60,094 nt of DNA from an uncultured Spirochaetales bacterium (GCA_944390025.1 CALXOK010000006.1:1-60094), one strand, 5' to 3'; shown: positions 1-8,380, counted from the stretch's first letter. Numbers and translations: made by a program. The notes: a model not told the origin generated them from the letters alone.

Positions 1-1179
1 TACGGGGTGACCCGAAGGCTCCCCTGGCTGATTGACTGCAGCCTGCCCGGATTGCATGACCCGGGTAATGTAGTTGTCGCGGATGTTGATGGCCGCATTT
101 TCGTCTGCATGCATACTGCTGCCGCAATGCCTGCATGTGTATCTGTTTCCTTTTCTTGAAGCCTTGTCTATAGTCTTGCACACCGAGCACTTCTGGCTCG
201 TATAGCGTGCATCCACGAATTCCACTAATATGCCGTTTCTCCTGCACTTGTATATGAGCCTCTCTTCAAGATCGGTGTATGACCAATTCGACAGCCATTT
301 CCTCATGGTCTTGTTGCTCTTTCCCTTGAGACGTAGCATATTCATGGATGACAGGTCCTCAAGGACATATACGGATACATCCTCATCAGTATTGGCAAGC
401 TTCTTGGAAATGCAGTGGTTCTGGTCATGAACAAACCTCTTCTCGCAGCCGGAGATGGAGACGAGTCTCCTCTTCGCACTGCGGGTGCCTTTCTTCTGCA
501 ACACAGAACGCACATGATTGTATTTCCTCTTCACCCGCCTTACATCCTTCGCTCCATAGTGAACACCTTCAGAAGTTGTAACAATGTTGTATACACCTCT
601 GTCCAGTCCCACTATCTTCCCATCGTTTTCAACTATATCGTAATCAGGGCATTCGTAGATGAGATTGACGAACACCCTTCCTTTCCTGTCCATCCCTATG
701 TTTGCTCCCTTGAACTTCCAGCCCTCCGACGGAGAGTATCTTTCTGTAAAAAACTCAGGGATTGAGATGATTGTCTTTACCCTTTTGTCACAGGTGCTGA
801 ATGTGAGCTGGGAGCCGCGGAGTGTGATGGTGCGCACATCATAGCGCATCGTGCACTTCTCCTTCATCGAGGGACGCCTCATCCTCTCTGCCTTCTTGGG
901 ATGCTTCTGCTTCAGCTTTGTCTTCTTCATATTCCAGGTCTTGACAGCTTCCACCGCGACATCCCGTGCACACTGGATGAGTCCTGTGGGAAGAGACGGG
1001 CACTCTTCCTTTATCCTCTCATACTGGACCTTATGAAGAAACCTCTTGGATGTGCTGTTGTTATTGATAAGACACTCAACTGACATGTTGAAGGCCCTTG
1101 CATACTGTTTCCTCGTCTCCACGATTGAAGAGACCTCATTGCCAGAGAGCTTGGGAAAAACGGTGATTGACCTTCGCAT
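1..1179 (-). CDS. tnpB: IS605-family RNA-guided endonuclease TnpB, open at left edge
   Basis: This frame stays open for all 393 codons from ATG at 1179 to base 1. It shows the split RuvC site: Asp193 in GLDRGV, Glu274 in VLEDLSS and Asp359 in HADENAA, with a four-cysteine zinc ribbon (CSVC near 331 and CRHC near 349) between the last two. All catalytic residues are present, so the nuclease looks intact. TnpB uses an omega RNA from the element's right end to cut DNA next to a target motif. The ATG was chosen because an in-frame stop sits a few bases upstream. The stop codon is not in the window, so only a short tail can be missing, given the usual 370-420 residue length. Confidence 0.92.
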   Translation of the reverse strand, partial: MRRSITVFPKLSGNEVSSIVETRKQYARAFNMSVECLINNNSTSKRFLHKVQYERIKEECPSLPTGLIQCARDVAVEAVKTWNMKKTKLKQKHPKKAERMRRPSMKEKCTMRYDVRTITLRGSQLTFSTCDKRVKTIISIPEFFTERYSPSEGWKFKGANIGMDRKGRVFVNLIYECPDYDIVENDGKIVGLDRGVYNIVTTSEGVHYGAKDVRRVKRKYNHVRSVLQKKGTRSAKRRLVSISGCEKRFVHDQNHCISKKLANTDEDVSVYVLEDLSSMNMLRLKGKSNKTMRKWLSNWSYTDLEERLIYKCRRNGILVEFVDARYTSQKCSVCKTIDKASRKGNRYTCRHCGSSMHADENAAINIRDNYITRVMQSGQAAVNQPGEPSGHPV

Positions 1180-1215
1180 ACATCAATCATGCCATTCTTT
1201 ATGATAGGAGGCAAC

Positions 1216-1626
1216 ATGAGGAGCAACAATAATTCGGTTTCGACATTGCACTACCACATCGTCTGGTGTACGAAGTACAGGCATCCTATACTCACTGGAG
1301 CGGTGGAAGTGGAGACTAAGACCATATTGGCACAGACCTGTGCAGAGTATGGCTGGAGCCTCAAGACGATAGAGGTCATGCCTGAGCATGTCCACCTCTT
1401 CATTGAAGCCTCTCCCGATGATGCGCCCTCTTCGATAGCACGTACTCTGAAATCAATCTCTGCGGTACATATCTTCACAGCCTTTCCCAAATTGAAGGAG
1501 CGCAAGTTCTGGGGATCCGGACTATGGTCCCGTGGATGTTATTACGGGAGTGTCGGGGCTATAACAGAGGAAAGTGTGAGGAAGTACATAGAGAACCAGA
1601 AGTCGAACATCGGAGGTACCGAATGA
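1216..1626 (+). CDS. tnpA: IS200/IS605-family Y1 transposase TnpA
   Basis: A 136-residue HUH/Y1 transposase. The HUH motif is His58-Val-His60 in PEHVHLF, and the nucleophile is probably Tyr124 in SVRKYIENQ near the C-terminus. The N-terminal HYHIVWCTKYR block is characteristic of the family. The enzyme works as a dimer, cutting and rejoining single-stranded transposon ends. An ATG at 1189 is in frame, but the strong Shine-Dalgarno AGGAGG at about 1206 points to ATG 1216. Size and motifs suggest a functional copy. It is divergent from tnpB. Confidence 0.93.
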   Translation: MRSNNNSVSTLHYHIVWCTKYRHPILTGAVEVETKTILAQTCAEYGWSLKTIEVMPEHVHLFIEASPDDAPSSIARTLKSISAVHIFTAFPKLKERKFWGSGLWSRGCYYGSVGAITEESVRKYIENQKSNIGGTE

Positions 1627-1640
1627 TGAGGAAGCGATGA

Positions 1641-1835
1641 GTTGCAGGCCTGATTGCCATTGCTGCCTTCGTGCTGTTCATCGTTGCCGACATATTATTT
1701 TTTCTCAATCTTCCAAGGCAGAACTTCTTTACTCACCTGATTGCCTTCGTCTGTATTCTGTTCATCGGGTGGTGTTTTCTCTCAAAACCGGGAAAATCGA
1801 ATCTCTGCTACATTCATCCTGCAGGACAAGCCTGA
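1641..1835 (+). pseudogene. Short two-helix hydrophobic frame, broken near start
   Basis: Just after tnpA a reading frame encodes two clear hydrophobic segments (LIAIAAFVLFIVADILFFL, then LIAFVCILFIGWCFL) but is closed by an in-frame TGA at 1638-1640, which separates it from the ATGs at 1623 and 1626. It reads like the remains of a small membrane protein. Its last codons run into the ATPase fragment on the other strand. It could also be chance hydrophobicity, so confidence is low. Confidence 0.25.
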
Positions 1836-2074
1836 CAGGTTTTCTGGAGGCATATCTTATAAAAAGCTCTCAGTTGTGACTTCAGAATGTTTTTATCAGT
1901 TCTTGAATCAACAGGAGACAGACCAGTATGGCGGAATGTAATCCGTCCGGCAAAAGTCTCATCGACAAGAAACGTCTTGCCGACCCGTCTTCTTCCATAA
2001 ATGGCTACAAACTCAGCTCTCCCGCTTTCATACAAGTCATTGAGTTCCTGAACTTCTTTTTTTCTTCCAATCAT
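1814..2074 (-). pseudogene. N-terminal stump of an ATPase_2/DUF234-type ATPase
   Basis: 86 residues beginning MIGRKKEVQELNDLY with a P-loop GRRRVGKT (about residues 27-34), followed by the block typical of the archaeal-type ATPase_2 family. Homology ends at about residue 75 (SQLRAFYK); the remaining residues are out-of-family and stop at 1814. A full protein has 450-480 residues with a Walker B and a DUF234 C-terminal domain, all missing here. The start at 2074 has a GGTGGA-like ribosome site. A C-terminal part of the same family lies at about 56.5-57.45 kb on the plus strand. The left neighbour is the IS605 element. Confidence 0.8.
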
Positions 2075-2245
2075 GCTTTTAGTCCACCATTATAAATCGC
2101 TACGAACAAGTGAAAATCACAGTTCGTAGCGAAATAAACTAAATACCGGACAACGATAAAGTATCGAAGCCTCAGTACTCACAAATTTCTCACAACTCTT
2201 GCTTTTCCCTTTCCTTATATCAAAAGAAAAGTTAAACTTTCTCAC

Positions 2246-3463
2246 ATGAAGGTCCTGCTTTGCACTGACAGATACTACCCTGCCATCAGCGGTGTCGTGA
2301 CATCAGTCATGACTCTGAAAAAGTATCTTGAGGCAGCAGGCGATGAAGTGAGGGTTCTCACGCTGTCCGATACAATCAGCTCACATGTGGATGGTGATGT
2401 TGTCTACATAGGAAGCTTTGATGCGGACAGGATTTATCCTGATGTCCGCATCAAGCATCCGGTAAACAGAGAATACATAAAGACGCTCATTGACTGGAAG
2501 CCTGACGTGATTCACTGCAACACGGAATTCTCGACATTTTTCCTGGCAAAACATATCTACAGGGCATGCAGGTGTCCCATGGTGCTTACCTACCACACCG
2601 ACTATGAGGACTATGTCCACTACCTTGCCCTGAGCCGCAAGTTCGGACGTTTCCTGCTCAAGCGTTATATAGGCTATGTCAGCTCGTTCATGACATACGT
2701 CATCTGCCCGACAGACAAGACTGCTGGCATTCTCGCCTCTTATCATCTGAAAGCAAAAATGAGAATCATACCGACAGGGCTTGACCTCGAAAGATTCACA
2801 AAAGCCGCAGATGAGACCGCTCTTGATGCAATAAGAGACAAATACTCAATCGCCCCGGACACCAGCACCATTGTATATGTCGGACGTCTGGGAAAGGAAA
2901 AGAACCTCTCTCAGGTAATCGACTACCTCAGCTCGTTCAAAGACAGGAACTTCCAGTTCATCATTGTCGGAGACGGTCCGGACCGCAAGGAGATTGAGGA
3001 ACATGTACAAAAAAGCGCAATTGCAGACAGGACAATCTTCACCGGAATGATTGCTCAGGAAAGTATTCCGGACTTTTACCGTCTGGGAGATCTCTTCATA
3101 TCAGCATCGACAAGCGAGACACAGGGACTGACTTACATAGAGGCAATGGCGGCAGGCACGCCGCTCTTGTGCCGCAAGGACAAATGTCTGGAAGGTGTCG
3201 TTGAGGATGGCATCAACGGATTCCTCTTTGAAAGCCGCGAGGAGTTCTGCCAGAAGCTTGAATACTTCTTCGCTCACAGGGAGCTTTGGGAATCAATACG
3301 CACAAAAGCCCAGCAGAAAGTGATTGACAGATTCGGAGCCACAAAGTTTGCACAGGACTGCCACAGACTGTATGAGGATGCAAAAGGCACATTCCGTTAC
3401 CACAAGTCCTTCTTCCTGTCCCCGCTGTTTCACTGGGTGATGGATCTTTTCCCCTGGATTTAG
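2246..3463 (+). CDS. GT4-family glycosyltransferase (glycolipid type)
   Basis: A 405-residue GT-B retaining glycosyltransferase. The N-terminal domain begins MKVLLCTDRYYPAISGV, the usual acceptor-side start of family GT4. The C-terminal nucleotide-sugar domain has YVGRLGKEKN (about 213), a GDGP loop (about 245) and the E-x7-E motif in SETQGLTYIEA (about 290). The overall pattern is close to diacylglycerol glucosyltransferases and teichuronic/mannosyl transferases, so it probably acts at the cytoplasmic membrane face on a lipid or glycan acceptor. Substrate cannot be told from sequence. It stands alone and meets the minus-strand gene at 3460 tail to tail with a 4-bp overlap. Confidence 0.85.
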   Translation: MKVLLCTDRYYPAISGVVTSVMTLKKYLEAAGDEVRVLTLSDTISSHVDGDVVYIGSFDADRIYPDVRIKHPVNREYIKTLIDWKPDVIHCNTEFSTFFLAKHIYRACRCPMVLTYHTDYEDYVHYLALSRKFGRFLLKRYIGYVSSFMTYVICPTDKTAGILASYHLKAKMRIIPTGLDLERFTKAADETALDAIRDKYSIAPDTSTIVYVGRLGKEKNLSQVIDYLSSFKDRNFQFIIVGDGPDRKEIEEHVQKSAIADRTIFTGMIAQESIPDFYRLGDLFISASTSETQGLTYIEAMAAGTPLLCRKDKCLEGVVEDGINGFLFESREEFCQKLEYFFAHRELWESIRTKAQQKVIDRFGATKFAQDCHRLYEDAKGTFRYHKSFFLSPLFHWVMDLFPWI

Positions 3464-3912
3464 CCCACAGTCTCCGGTTCCGCAGCACAGTCAAGGCTGT
3501 CAAGAAGGAAATCCATCATATACGGAAGCACAAGCTCCTCTTTCAATGGAGATGTCACCTCCTCCAGCTCCTCCCTTCTCTCGTTACCGTAAATCACAAG
3601 ACGGGGCTTTGTCACATAGCCTCTTACACCGTATTCATTCTGAAGCTCACGCAATGACTCTCCAAGAGATGAAGAGAGAGCTCTCAGGTCAAGCGACTCA
3701 ATCGCAACCTCACAGTAAAGCTCACCATCAAGATAGGCAAGCAGTGCAAAGTGTATGTATGTGAAATCTTCCCCGGTGCACTGGGGCATCTTCTCGAAGA
3801 CAATGTCCCACTCTCCTGCCCTGAAGCGTCTTATGACATTGCACTCCCCTCTGGCAAGGGAAGGAAAGCTGTGAGGAGCAAAAGGAGAAGAATATTCAGG
3901 ATTGACAAGCAT
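3460..3912 (-). CDS. Hypothetical protein, third gene of hydrolase-BrkB operon
   Basis: 150 residues, soluble, acidic, no signal peptide or membrane helix and no family I recognise. It has a central LGESLRELQNEYGVRGYVTKPRLVIYGNERREELEE stretch that looks like a mixed alpha/beta fold. It starts 3 bp after the BrkB-family gene stops, so it is almost certainly co-transcribed. The 3' end overlaps the plus-strand glycosyltransferase by 4 bp. Function unknown; spacing, open frame and codon use support a real gene. Confidence 0.6.
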   Translation of the reverse strand: MLVNPEYSSPFAPHSFPSLARGECNVIRRFRAGEWDIVFEKMPQCTGEDFTYIHFALLAYLDGELYCEVAIESLDLRALSSSLGESLRELQNEYGVRGYVTKPRLVIYGNERREELEEVTSPLKEELVLPYMMDFLLDSLDCAAEPETVG

Positions 3913-3915
3913 TTT

Positions 3916-5187
3916 TTAAATCCTCTCAAGAAGGTTCTCAAGCGAGAGAGATGAAAGAGATTCATCACAGGAGAGCTTGATCTGCTCGGCAACAGCCTCT
4001 CCGGCTGTAGTCACCTCAATACCGGTATCGTAACCATAGACAGCATCGAAGATATCCTTGAGAAGAATCTGTTCAAGAGGCTTCGCCGGAACATAGGAAG
4101 CAGACTTTCCCTCGTTGATTTCCAGAAGCAGATGGCATCTGACAAGCAGACTGATATAACCACCAAGCACAGACGGTGTGATTGCAAGCCGTCTTGTGAT
4201 GTTCTTGCGGCTTACAGGGCCATGACCCGTCTTATAGGACTGTCCGATAAGCATCATCATGTTCACAGTATCCGTAATCTGACGTGAAGGATTCTCCGGA
4301 CCTCCGGCAAGCTGACTGCCTTCAGGACGGAACTGATGCACGTAGATAATCTCGGCACTGATGAGGATGATATACCAGCAGGTATAGAAGAAAAGCAGGA
4401 CGAAAAGCAGTGCGGCAAGAGATCCGTAGATGACGGAGTAGCTGACCATCCTTGCGATGATTGTCTTGAACACGGCACCCAGCACTGTAAGACAGACAGC
4501 ACCGATGACTGAGCCAAGAATGGCAGAGCGGGCACGTATCTTCGCATTCGGCACCAGATAGAAAAGAAGGAAAAGCACCAGCGTGATTACAATGAAGCTG
4601 AAAAACCAGCTGACAATCTCATCAAGGATGCTTCCTGTGGACGCTGCCGCATCAAGATGGTTTGAAATCAGGCCAAGCACAGTCGTGTTGAAGGAAAGGA
4701 CAATGGCCAGTCCGAGAGCTCCTACAATGAGGAAAGTCAGAAGGGATGTGAAGCGCCTGAACTTCCCGCTGCTGGGCTGAGCACGGAATATCTGATTGAG
4801 GACATTGTAGACCTTGTTGACAAGAAAGCCCGCGGTAATCAGGAAGGAGACAAGGCCGAAGACCCCCAGTCCCATCGCATTTGCGGAGAACTGCTCGATG
4901 AAATGCATCAGCTGATGCCCCAGCACGGAGCCGAATATCTCCTCAAAAAGGGCGCTGAGCGCATTCATGAAAGGCTGAAGGACACCGAACACGGTCAGAA
5001 AGGCGACAAGAAACGTGATACATGGGACTATTGCCACAAGCGTTGAGTAGACAAGGCCTGATGCCATGATGGTCACATTGCTCTGCCACATGCTCAGCAC
5101 GGCTGTGCGTACAATTGAGAAAATATCCTCGACAGCGTCAGCAAAGCGGGACTTCTGCCCTTCTTCTTTCTTCTTCTCTTCCGGCAT
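3916..5187 (-). CDS. YihY/BrkB family inner-membrane protein
   Basis: 423 residues. The first 30 residues are charged and cytoplasmic; then about six membrane helices follow (for example VYSTLVAIVPCITFLVAFL near 45-65 and YGSLAALLFVLLFFYTCWYIILI near 245). The SxLxxxVPxxxxLxA pattern in helix one is the YihY/BrkB (formerly annotated ribonuclease BN) signature. About 130 C-terminal residues form a cytoplasmic winged-helix-like extension, common in spirochaete and Bacteroides members. Transport function has been proposed for the family but is not established. ATG at 5187 has a GGAG site upstream. It lies 1 bp after the alpha/beta hydrolase. Confidence 0.85.
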   Translation of the reverse strand: MPEEKKKEEGQKSRFADAVEDIFSIVRTAVLSMWQSNVTIMASGLVYSTLVAIVPCITFLVAFLTVFGVLQPFMNALSALFEEIFGSVLGHQLMHFIEQFSANAMGLGVFGLVSFLITAGFLVNKVYNVLNQIFRAQPSSGKFRRFTSLLTFLIVGALGLAIVLSFNTTVLGLISNHLDAAASTGSILDEIVSWFFSFIVITLVLFLLFYLVPNAKIRARSAILGSVIGAVCLTVLGAVFKTIIARMVSYSVIYGSLAALLFVLLFFYTCWYIILISAEIIYVHQFRPEGSQLAGGPENPSRQITDTVNMMMLIGQSYKTGHGPVSRKNITRRLAITPSVLGGYISLLVRCHLLLEINEGKSASYVPAKPLEQILLKDIFDAVYGYDTGIEVTTAGEAVAEQIKLSCDESLSSLSLENLLERI

Positions 5188-5188
5188 A

Positions 5189-6106
5189 TCACTCCACCGC
5201 CTTCAAAAGATATGAACCAAGATATTCGTAGACGCTGCGTTTATCAAGCTCATTGAGAATCTCATGCCTGTCATGCTCAAAAAGATGCAGGCGCACATCC
5301 TTGACTCCCGCCTTCTGATAGAGTTTCTGAACCTTTCTCACGCCCTTTGCGAAGCCTCCGACAGGATCCTCATCGCCAGAGACAATCAGGAGAGGAAGAA
5401 CCGGAGAAATCTTTCTGGCAAGCTCAAGGTCGTTTGCCATCTCGATTCCAGTCAGAAGGTCATAGAAGAACTGGGATGAGCAGACGAAGCCACAAAGCGG
5501 ATCCTCCAGGTATTTACGTACCTCTTCCTCATCACGGGTCAGCCAGTCGCTGTCAGTCTTCACAGGCTTGAAACGGTTATTGTAAGAGCCGAAACTCAGA
5601 CGCGTCATCAGATGGTCCGGCATTCTCGAGCCATGCTTTTTCACGTTATGACGGGCAATCATCTTGCCAACTGTGCCAGCAAGGCCCTGTCCGGCCCCTG
5701 AGCCCATGATGATGCAGGCCGAAAAATAGTCAGATACTCTGGTAATCTCAGTGCGGGATATGAAAGAACCCATTGAGTGTCCAAGAAGGAAATGAGGAAG
5801 GTTCTCATGCTCCTTCATTATAAGCTCATCGACAGCAATGGAATCCTCGACGACAATGTTCCAGCCGTCAGATGCGGCGAACCAGCCCTTCTCCTCCTCT
5901 TCCTTCGTGAAGCCATGACCTCTGTGGTCCTGGGCATAGACAATGAAGCCAAGTGAATTGAGATAGCGTGCGAAATCATCATAGCGCAGTGAATGCTCAG
6001 CCATCCCGTGGTTGATATGAACAGTTCCAACCGCCCTCTCAACGTCATCCCAGGTTCTCAGAAAGAGCCTGTGACCGTCCCTCATCTCAAGGTATCTTTC
6101 CTGCAT
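5189..6106 (-). CDS. Alpha/beta hydrolase, monoacylglycerol lipase/lysophospholipase-like
   Basis: 305 residues from the chosen ATG at 6106, which has GGAG six bases upstream; longer in-frame starts at 6118 and 6163 lack a good ribosome site. The S33/Hydrolase_4 layout is clear: oxyanion segment INHGMAEHS, then YAQDHRGHG, nucleophile elbow GHSMGS, acid in SGDEDPVGG and His in FEHDRHE. The family hydrolyses monoglycerides or lysophospholipids. No signal peptide is seen, so a cytoplasmic role in lipid turnover is likely. It heads a tight operon with BrkB and a hypothetical gene. Confidence 0.87.
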   Translation of the reverse strand: MQERYLEMRDGHRLFLRTWDDVERAVGTVHINHGMAEHSLRYDDFARYLNSLGFIVYAQDHRGHGFTKEEEEKGWFAASDGWNIVVEDSIAVDELIMKEHENLPHFLLGHSMGSFISRTEITRVSDYFSACIIMGSGAGQGLAGTVGKMIARHNVKKHGSRMPDHLMTRLSFGSYNNRFKPVKTDSDWLTRDEEEVRKYLEDPLCGFVCSSQFFYDLLTGIEMANDLELARKISPVLPLLIVSGDEDPVGGFAKGVRKVQKLYQKAGVKDVRLHLFEHDRHEILNELDKRSVYEYLGSYLLKAVE

Positions 6107-6268
6107 GGCATACTCCATAAGCTGTAGTATTGGAATTATATAGGAAAAAGCAATTACAGACAATGTATGAGAGAATAAGGAAACAACTGTTCCCTGTTCC
6201 GCAAAGTAACAGATTTCTTATTTTCTTTCCTACGGATCTTATCCAAGAATCACCCATCAGAATTTTTC

Positions 6269-6297
6269 TAGTCAAAGAAAAAGAAAATCATTATACT
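6269..6297 (+). promoter_or_regulatory. Sigma-70-like promoter for the abiF-type RNA
   Basis: TAGTCA (6269-6274) and TATACT (6292-6297) are separated by exactly 17 bp. The predicted start falls at about 6304, just before the hairpin RNA and 60 bases before the Abi gene. Confidence 0.55.
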
Positions 6298-6303
6298 ATG
6301 GTT

Positions 6304-6352
6304 GAAAGTGCCCACCAAGGTTAAGGCTCTGCCTCCTCAAATCGGTGGGCCA
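6304..6352 (+). ncRNA. Structured RNA upstream of Abi gene, abiF-motif-like
   Basis: A nested hairpin: outer stem GCCCACC (6310-6316) with GGTGGGC (6344-6350), a short AGG/CCT helix (6318-6320 with 6335-6337) and an inner stem AGGC/GCCT (6324-6327 with 6331-6334). It begins right after a good promoter and ends 12 bp before the Abi start codon. A conserved structured RNA, the abiF motif, is known upstream of abiF genes, and such RNAs have been reported as antitoxins of the HEPN toxin. The match to that motif is from memory and position, not from a covariance search. Confidence 0.6.
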
Positions 6353-6363
6353 GTCTGTATATT

Positions 6364-7302
6364 ATGCCTGTAAAGAAACTTTTTAACAAACCAGCTTTGT
6401 CAATCAAACAGCAGATAGATCTCCTGAAAAGCAGAGGGCTCAATGTTGAGGATGAGGAATATGCCGCCAGAGTTCTGTCCAATGTAAATTACTATCATCT
6501 GGAAGGATACTGGTATTCATTCTATGACAAAACAAAGACTGAGCATCAGTTCTACAAAGATGTATATTTCTCTCAGATAGTCAGGTATTTTGAGTTTGAT
6601 AATGAACTCAGGATGTTGCTCTTCTCGGCTATTTCAAAGATTGAACTGTCTTTCAGAACCCGTTTCATATATGAGCTTGCAACTGAGTATGGTGCATTCC
6701 CTCTAAAAAAGGAAAATTTCAACTTCAAGGCAGAGTCTCTCTGGTTGAAGTCCTATGAAAAGCTTCTAGAAGATATCAATCACTCGAAGGAAGAATATGT
6801 CAGACATTATCAGGAAACATATGAAGAAGAGATACCTCCTATCTGGATTATGGGAGAACTTATGACCTTTGGTGAATTGTCAATATGGTATGACAAATTC
6901 TTCCGTAGCCCAATTAGAAAGAGAATATCTCTTTTTTATGGACTTCAGCCAGAAGTCCTGACATCCTGGCTCAGAGTTCTGTCTTCAATAAGAAACATAT
7001 GTGCTCATCATGACAGACTGTGGAACAGAATTCTCCCTTTTGAAATCATCATTCCAAAACAAATTGCTGATAAAAGATTTGATAGTCTGTTCACTGTTCA
7101 TGAAGATGAATCTCATAACTCTAGGCGTGTTTATAATCCAATACTTACAATGCAATATCTGCTTAACCAGATTAAATTGGAAAATGATAATTGTTCTCTG
7201 CTTCGTAATATTGAAACACTGATGGAAAAATATCATATCGATAACTACAAGCGCATGGGTATACCTTATCCGCTAAAACAGATAATAGCTGTGTTTAATT
7301 AG
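6364..7302 (+). CDS. Abi_2 (AbiD/AbiF) family abortive-infection HEPN protein
   Basis: 312 residues with the Abi_2 signature throughout: N-terminal FNKPALSIKQQIDLLKSRGL, then LSNVNYYHLEGYWY and the FDNELRMLLFSAISKIELSFRTRF block. A HEPN ribonuclease motif R210-N-x3-H215 lies in SIRNICAHHDR. Family members cleave RNA and stop growth on phage infection, and AbiF-type proteins are considered relatives of the ancestors of Cas13. No ribosome site is obvious before ATG 6364, perhaps because translation or activity is tied to the RNA hairpin just upstream. AT-richer than its neighbours, single-gene unit, probably acquired horizontally. Confidence 0.88.
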   Translation: MPVKKLFNKPALSIKQQIDLLKSRGLNVEDEEYAARVLSNVNYYHLEGYWYSFYDKTKTEHQFYKDVYFSQIVRYFEFDNELRMLLFSAISKIELSFRTRFIYELATEYGAFPLKKENFNFKAESLWLKSYEKLLEDINHSKEEYVRHYQETYEEEIPPIWIMGELMTFGELSIWYDKFFRSPIRKRISLFYGLQPEVLTSWLRVLSSIRNICAHHDRLWNRILPFEIIIPKQIADKRFDSLFTVHEDESHNSRRVYNPILTMQYLLNQIKLENDNCSLLRNIETLMEKYHIDNYKRMGIPYPLKQIIAVFN

Positions 7303-7392
7303 CAGAGTTTTTTTAACTAACTCATTTCAAATTTTCATAACTATATTACCTCCTCAAATACTGTAATTTCTTCATCAGGCATTACCAGATAA

Positions 7393-7422
7393 TTAACGGT
7401 TAAAACCCTCAGGCTGTATTAT
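7393..7422 (+). promoter_or_regulatory. Promoter candidate for a plus-strand small RNA
   Basis: TTAACG (7393-7398) and TATTAT (7417-7422) with an 18-bp spacer. The predicted transcript would start near 7429 with GAAAGTGTCGCC, fold a GTCGC/GCGGC hairpin (about 7435-7455) and run antisense to the small minus-strand frame ending at 7483. Confidence 0.35.
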
Positions 7423-7482
7423 GTTGATAGAAAGTGTCGCCAGCAAGACAGCGGCCTTAATAGTATGGATTAGACAACCTCG

Positions 7483-7638
7483 CTACCTTTGGTCGGGACG
7501 GCAGGGGTGTTTTCTATCCTGAAACAGGCCAAGAAGTTCCCGAAGAATCCTCAGAAGCACCAAAGCAAGCTCCAATGCCATTTTGATTATTTCAATCACC
7601 TCCCTTATCACGCTGGTTTCAGGAGGCTTACCTTCCAC
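7483..7638 (-). CDS. Candidate 51-residue amphipathic peptide (type I toxin-like)
   Basis: A frame from GTG 7638 to TAG 7483 encodes an acidic N-terminus, then a continuous Leu/Ile-rich helix (EIIKMALELALVLLRILREL) and a basic tail (HPCRPDQR). A near-perfect ribosome-binding sequence AAGGGAGGTGAT sits inside the frame, so translation may instead begin at or near ATG 7581, giving 32 residues. Short hydrophobic peptides opposed by an antisense RNA are typical of type I toxin-antitoxin loci, and an opposing promoter lies at 7393-7422. Assignment rests on composition and layout only; start uncertain. Confidence 0.35.
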   Translation of the reverse strand: MEGKPPETSVIREVIEIIKMALELALVLLRILRELLGLFQDRKHPCRPDQR

Positions 7639-7846
7639 GTGATGCAGGAGGCCACCGTCTCTCAGCTACTGACGACAACGATAATATTACCGCAGACAAT
7701 CAGGAAGAAAAAGCATTGATTGTTCCAAAACTCAATGAACCGGTTAATCAGGAAAACATCTGTTCAGGAAGATTTTTCCACTCCCTCTTCCATCACAAAA
7801 ACAATGATTCATGCAAAGTGGATGAAAACCTGCTATTCTTTTGCCA

Positions 7847-8380
7847 ATGGATAAGACAATCATCTTTGTTACAAGCGACATACATTCTGACACAGATGCG
7901 CTCGAAGCTGTCATAGAAGCAGCATCTGAAGAGAAGGCCTCAAAGCTCCTCATTGCAGGAGACCTGTGTCCAAAAAATCCGCAAGTCGCAATCCTGCTTC
8001 ATAACGCACCTTTCAGTTTCATAACAGTGAAAGGCAACTGCGACTGGATGTGGGACTACAAGGATTCAGGCCTGGCTCTTCCTCAGGAATACTCATATAT
8101 CCCATACACAGGCGACAGACATATCGCTATGACACACGGCCACAGCATATATTCCCCGGATGAGTTTCCCTTCACTTTGAAAAAAGGTGACATCTTCATA
8201 CAGGGTCACACTCATGTTCCAGCCCTGTTTGAAGATGAGAAAGGAATCATCCGCCTCAATCCCGGTTCCCCTTCCCGCCCGCGCGGTGGTTACAAGGCAT
8301 CATATGCTGTCATAAAAGAAGACAGGATTGAAATAAGGAAGCTCAAGAACGGGAAAATACTTATGGAGCTAGAACAATGA
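7847..8380 (+). CDS. YfcE-like metallophosphoesterase
   Basis: 177 residues with calcineurin-type metal motifs: DIH near the N-terminus (VTSDIHSD), GD in IAGDLCP, GNCDW, THGH and GHTH (IQGHTHVP) followed by NPGS. This is the MJ0936/YfcE phosphodiesterase pattern: a cytoplasmic enzyme binding two metal ions, natural substrate usually unknown. ATG 7847 gives MDKTIIFVTSDIH, the canonical short N-terminus; a TTG two codons upstream is also in frame. The stop overlaps the next start (ATGA), so the three genes to 9989 form one operon. Confidence 0.9.
   Translation: MDKTIIFVTSDIHSDTDALEAVIEAASEEKASKLLIAGDLCPKNPQVAILLHNAPFSFITVKGNCDWMWDYKDSGLALPQEYSYIPYTGDRHIAMTHGHSIYSPDEFPFTLKKGDIFIQGHTHVPALFEDEKGIIRLNPGSPSRPRGGYKASYAVIKEDRIEIRKLKNGKILMELEQ

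Larger units (their letters stand above)
1..1626. mobile_element. IS605-type insertion sequence, left part outside window
   Basis: Divergent tnpA (plus) and tnpB (minus) genes separated by about 36 bp, which is the gene arrangement of IS605 within the IS200/IS605 superfamily. Such elements move as single strands using the Y1 transposase TnpA; TnpB is an RNA-guided nuclease that favours element retention. The tnpB-side end, where the guide (omega) RNA is normally encoded, lies beyond base 1. The tnpA-side end must lie somewhere after 1626, but I could not identify its hairpin with confidence. Confidence 0.85.
7303..7846. other. 544-bp gap with small antisense ORF/RNA candidates
   Basis: No gene over 60 codons is supported here. 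The segment contains a plus-strand promoter candidate, a structured plus-strand stretch and a 51-codon minus-strand frame (annotated separately). The last 200 bp before the phosphoesterase gene shows no recognisable signal. Confidence 0.6.
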
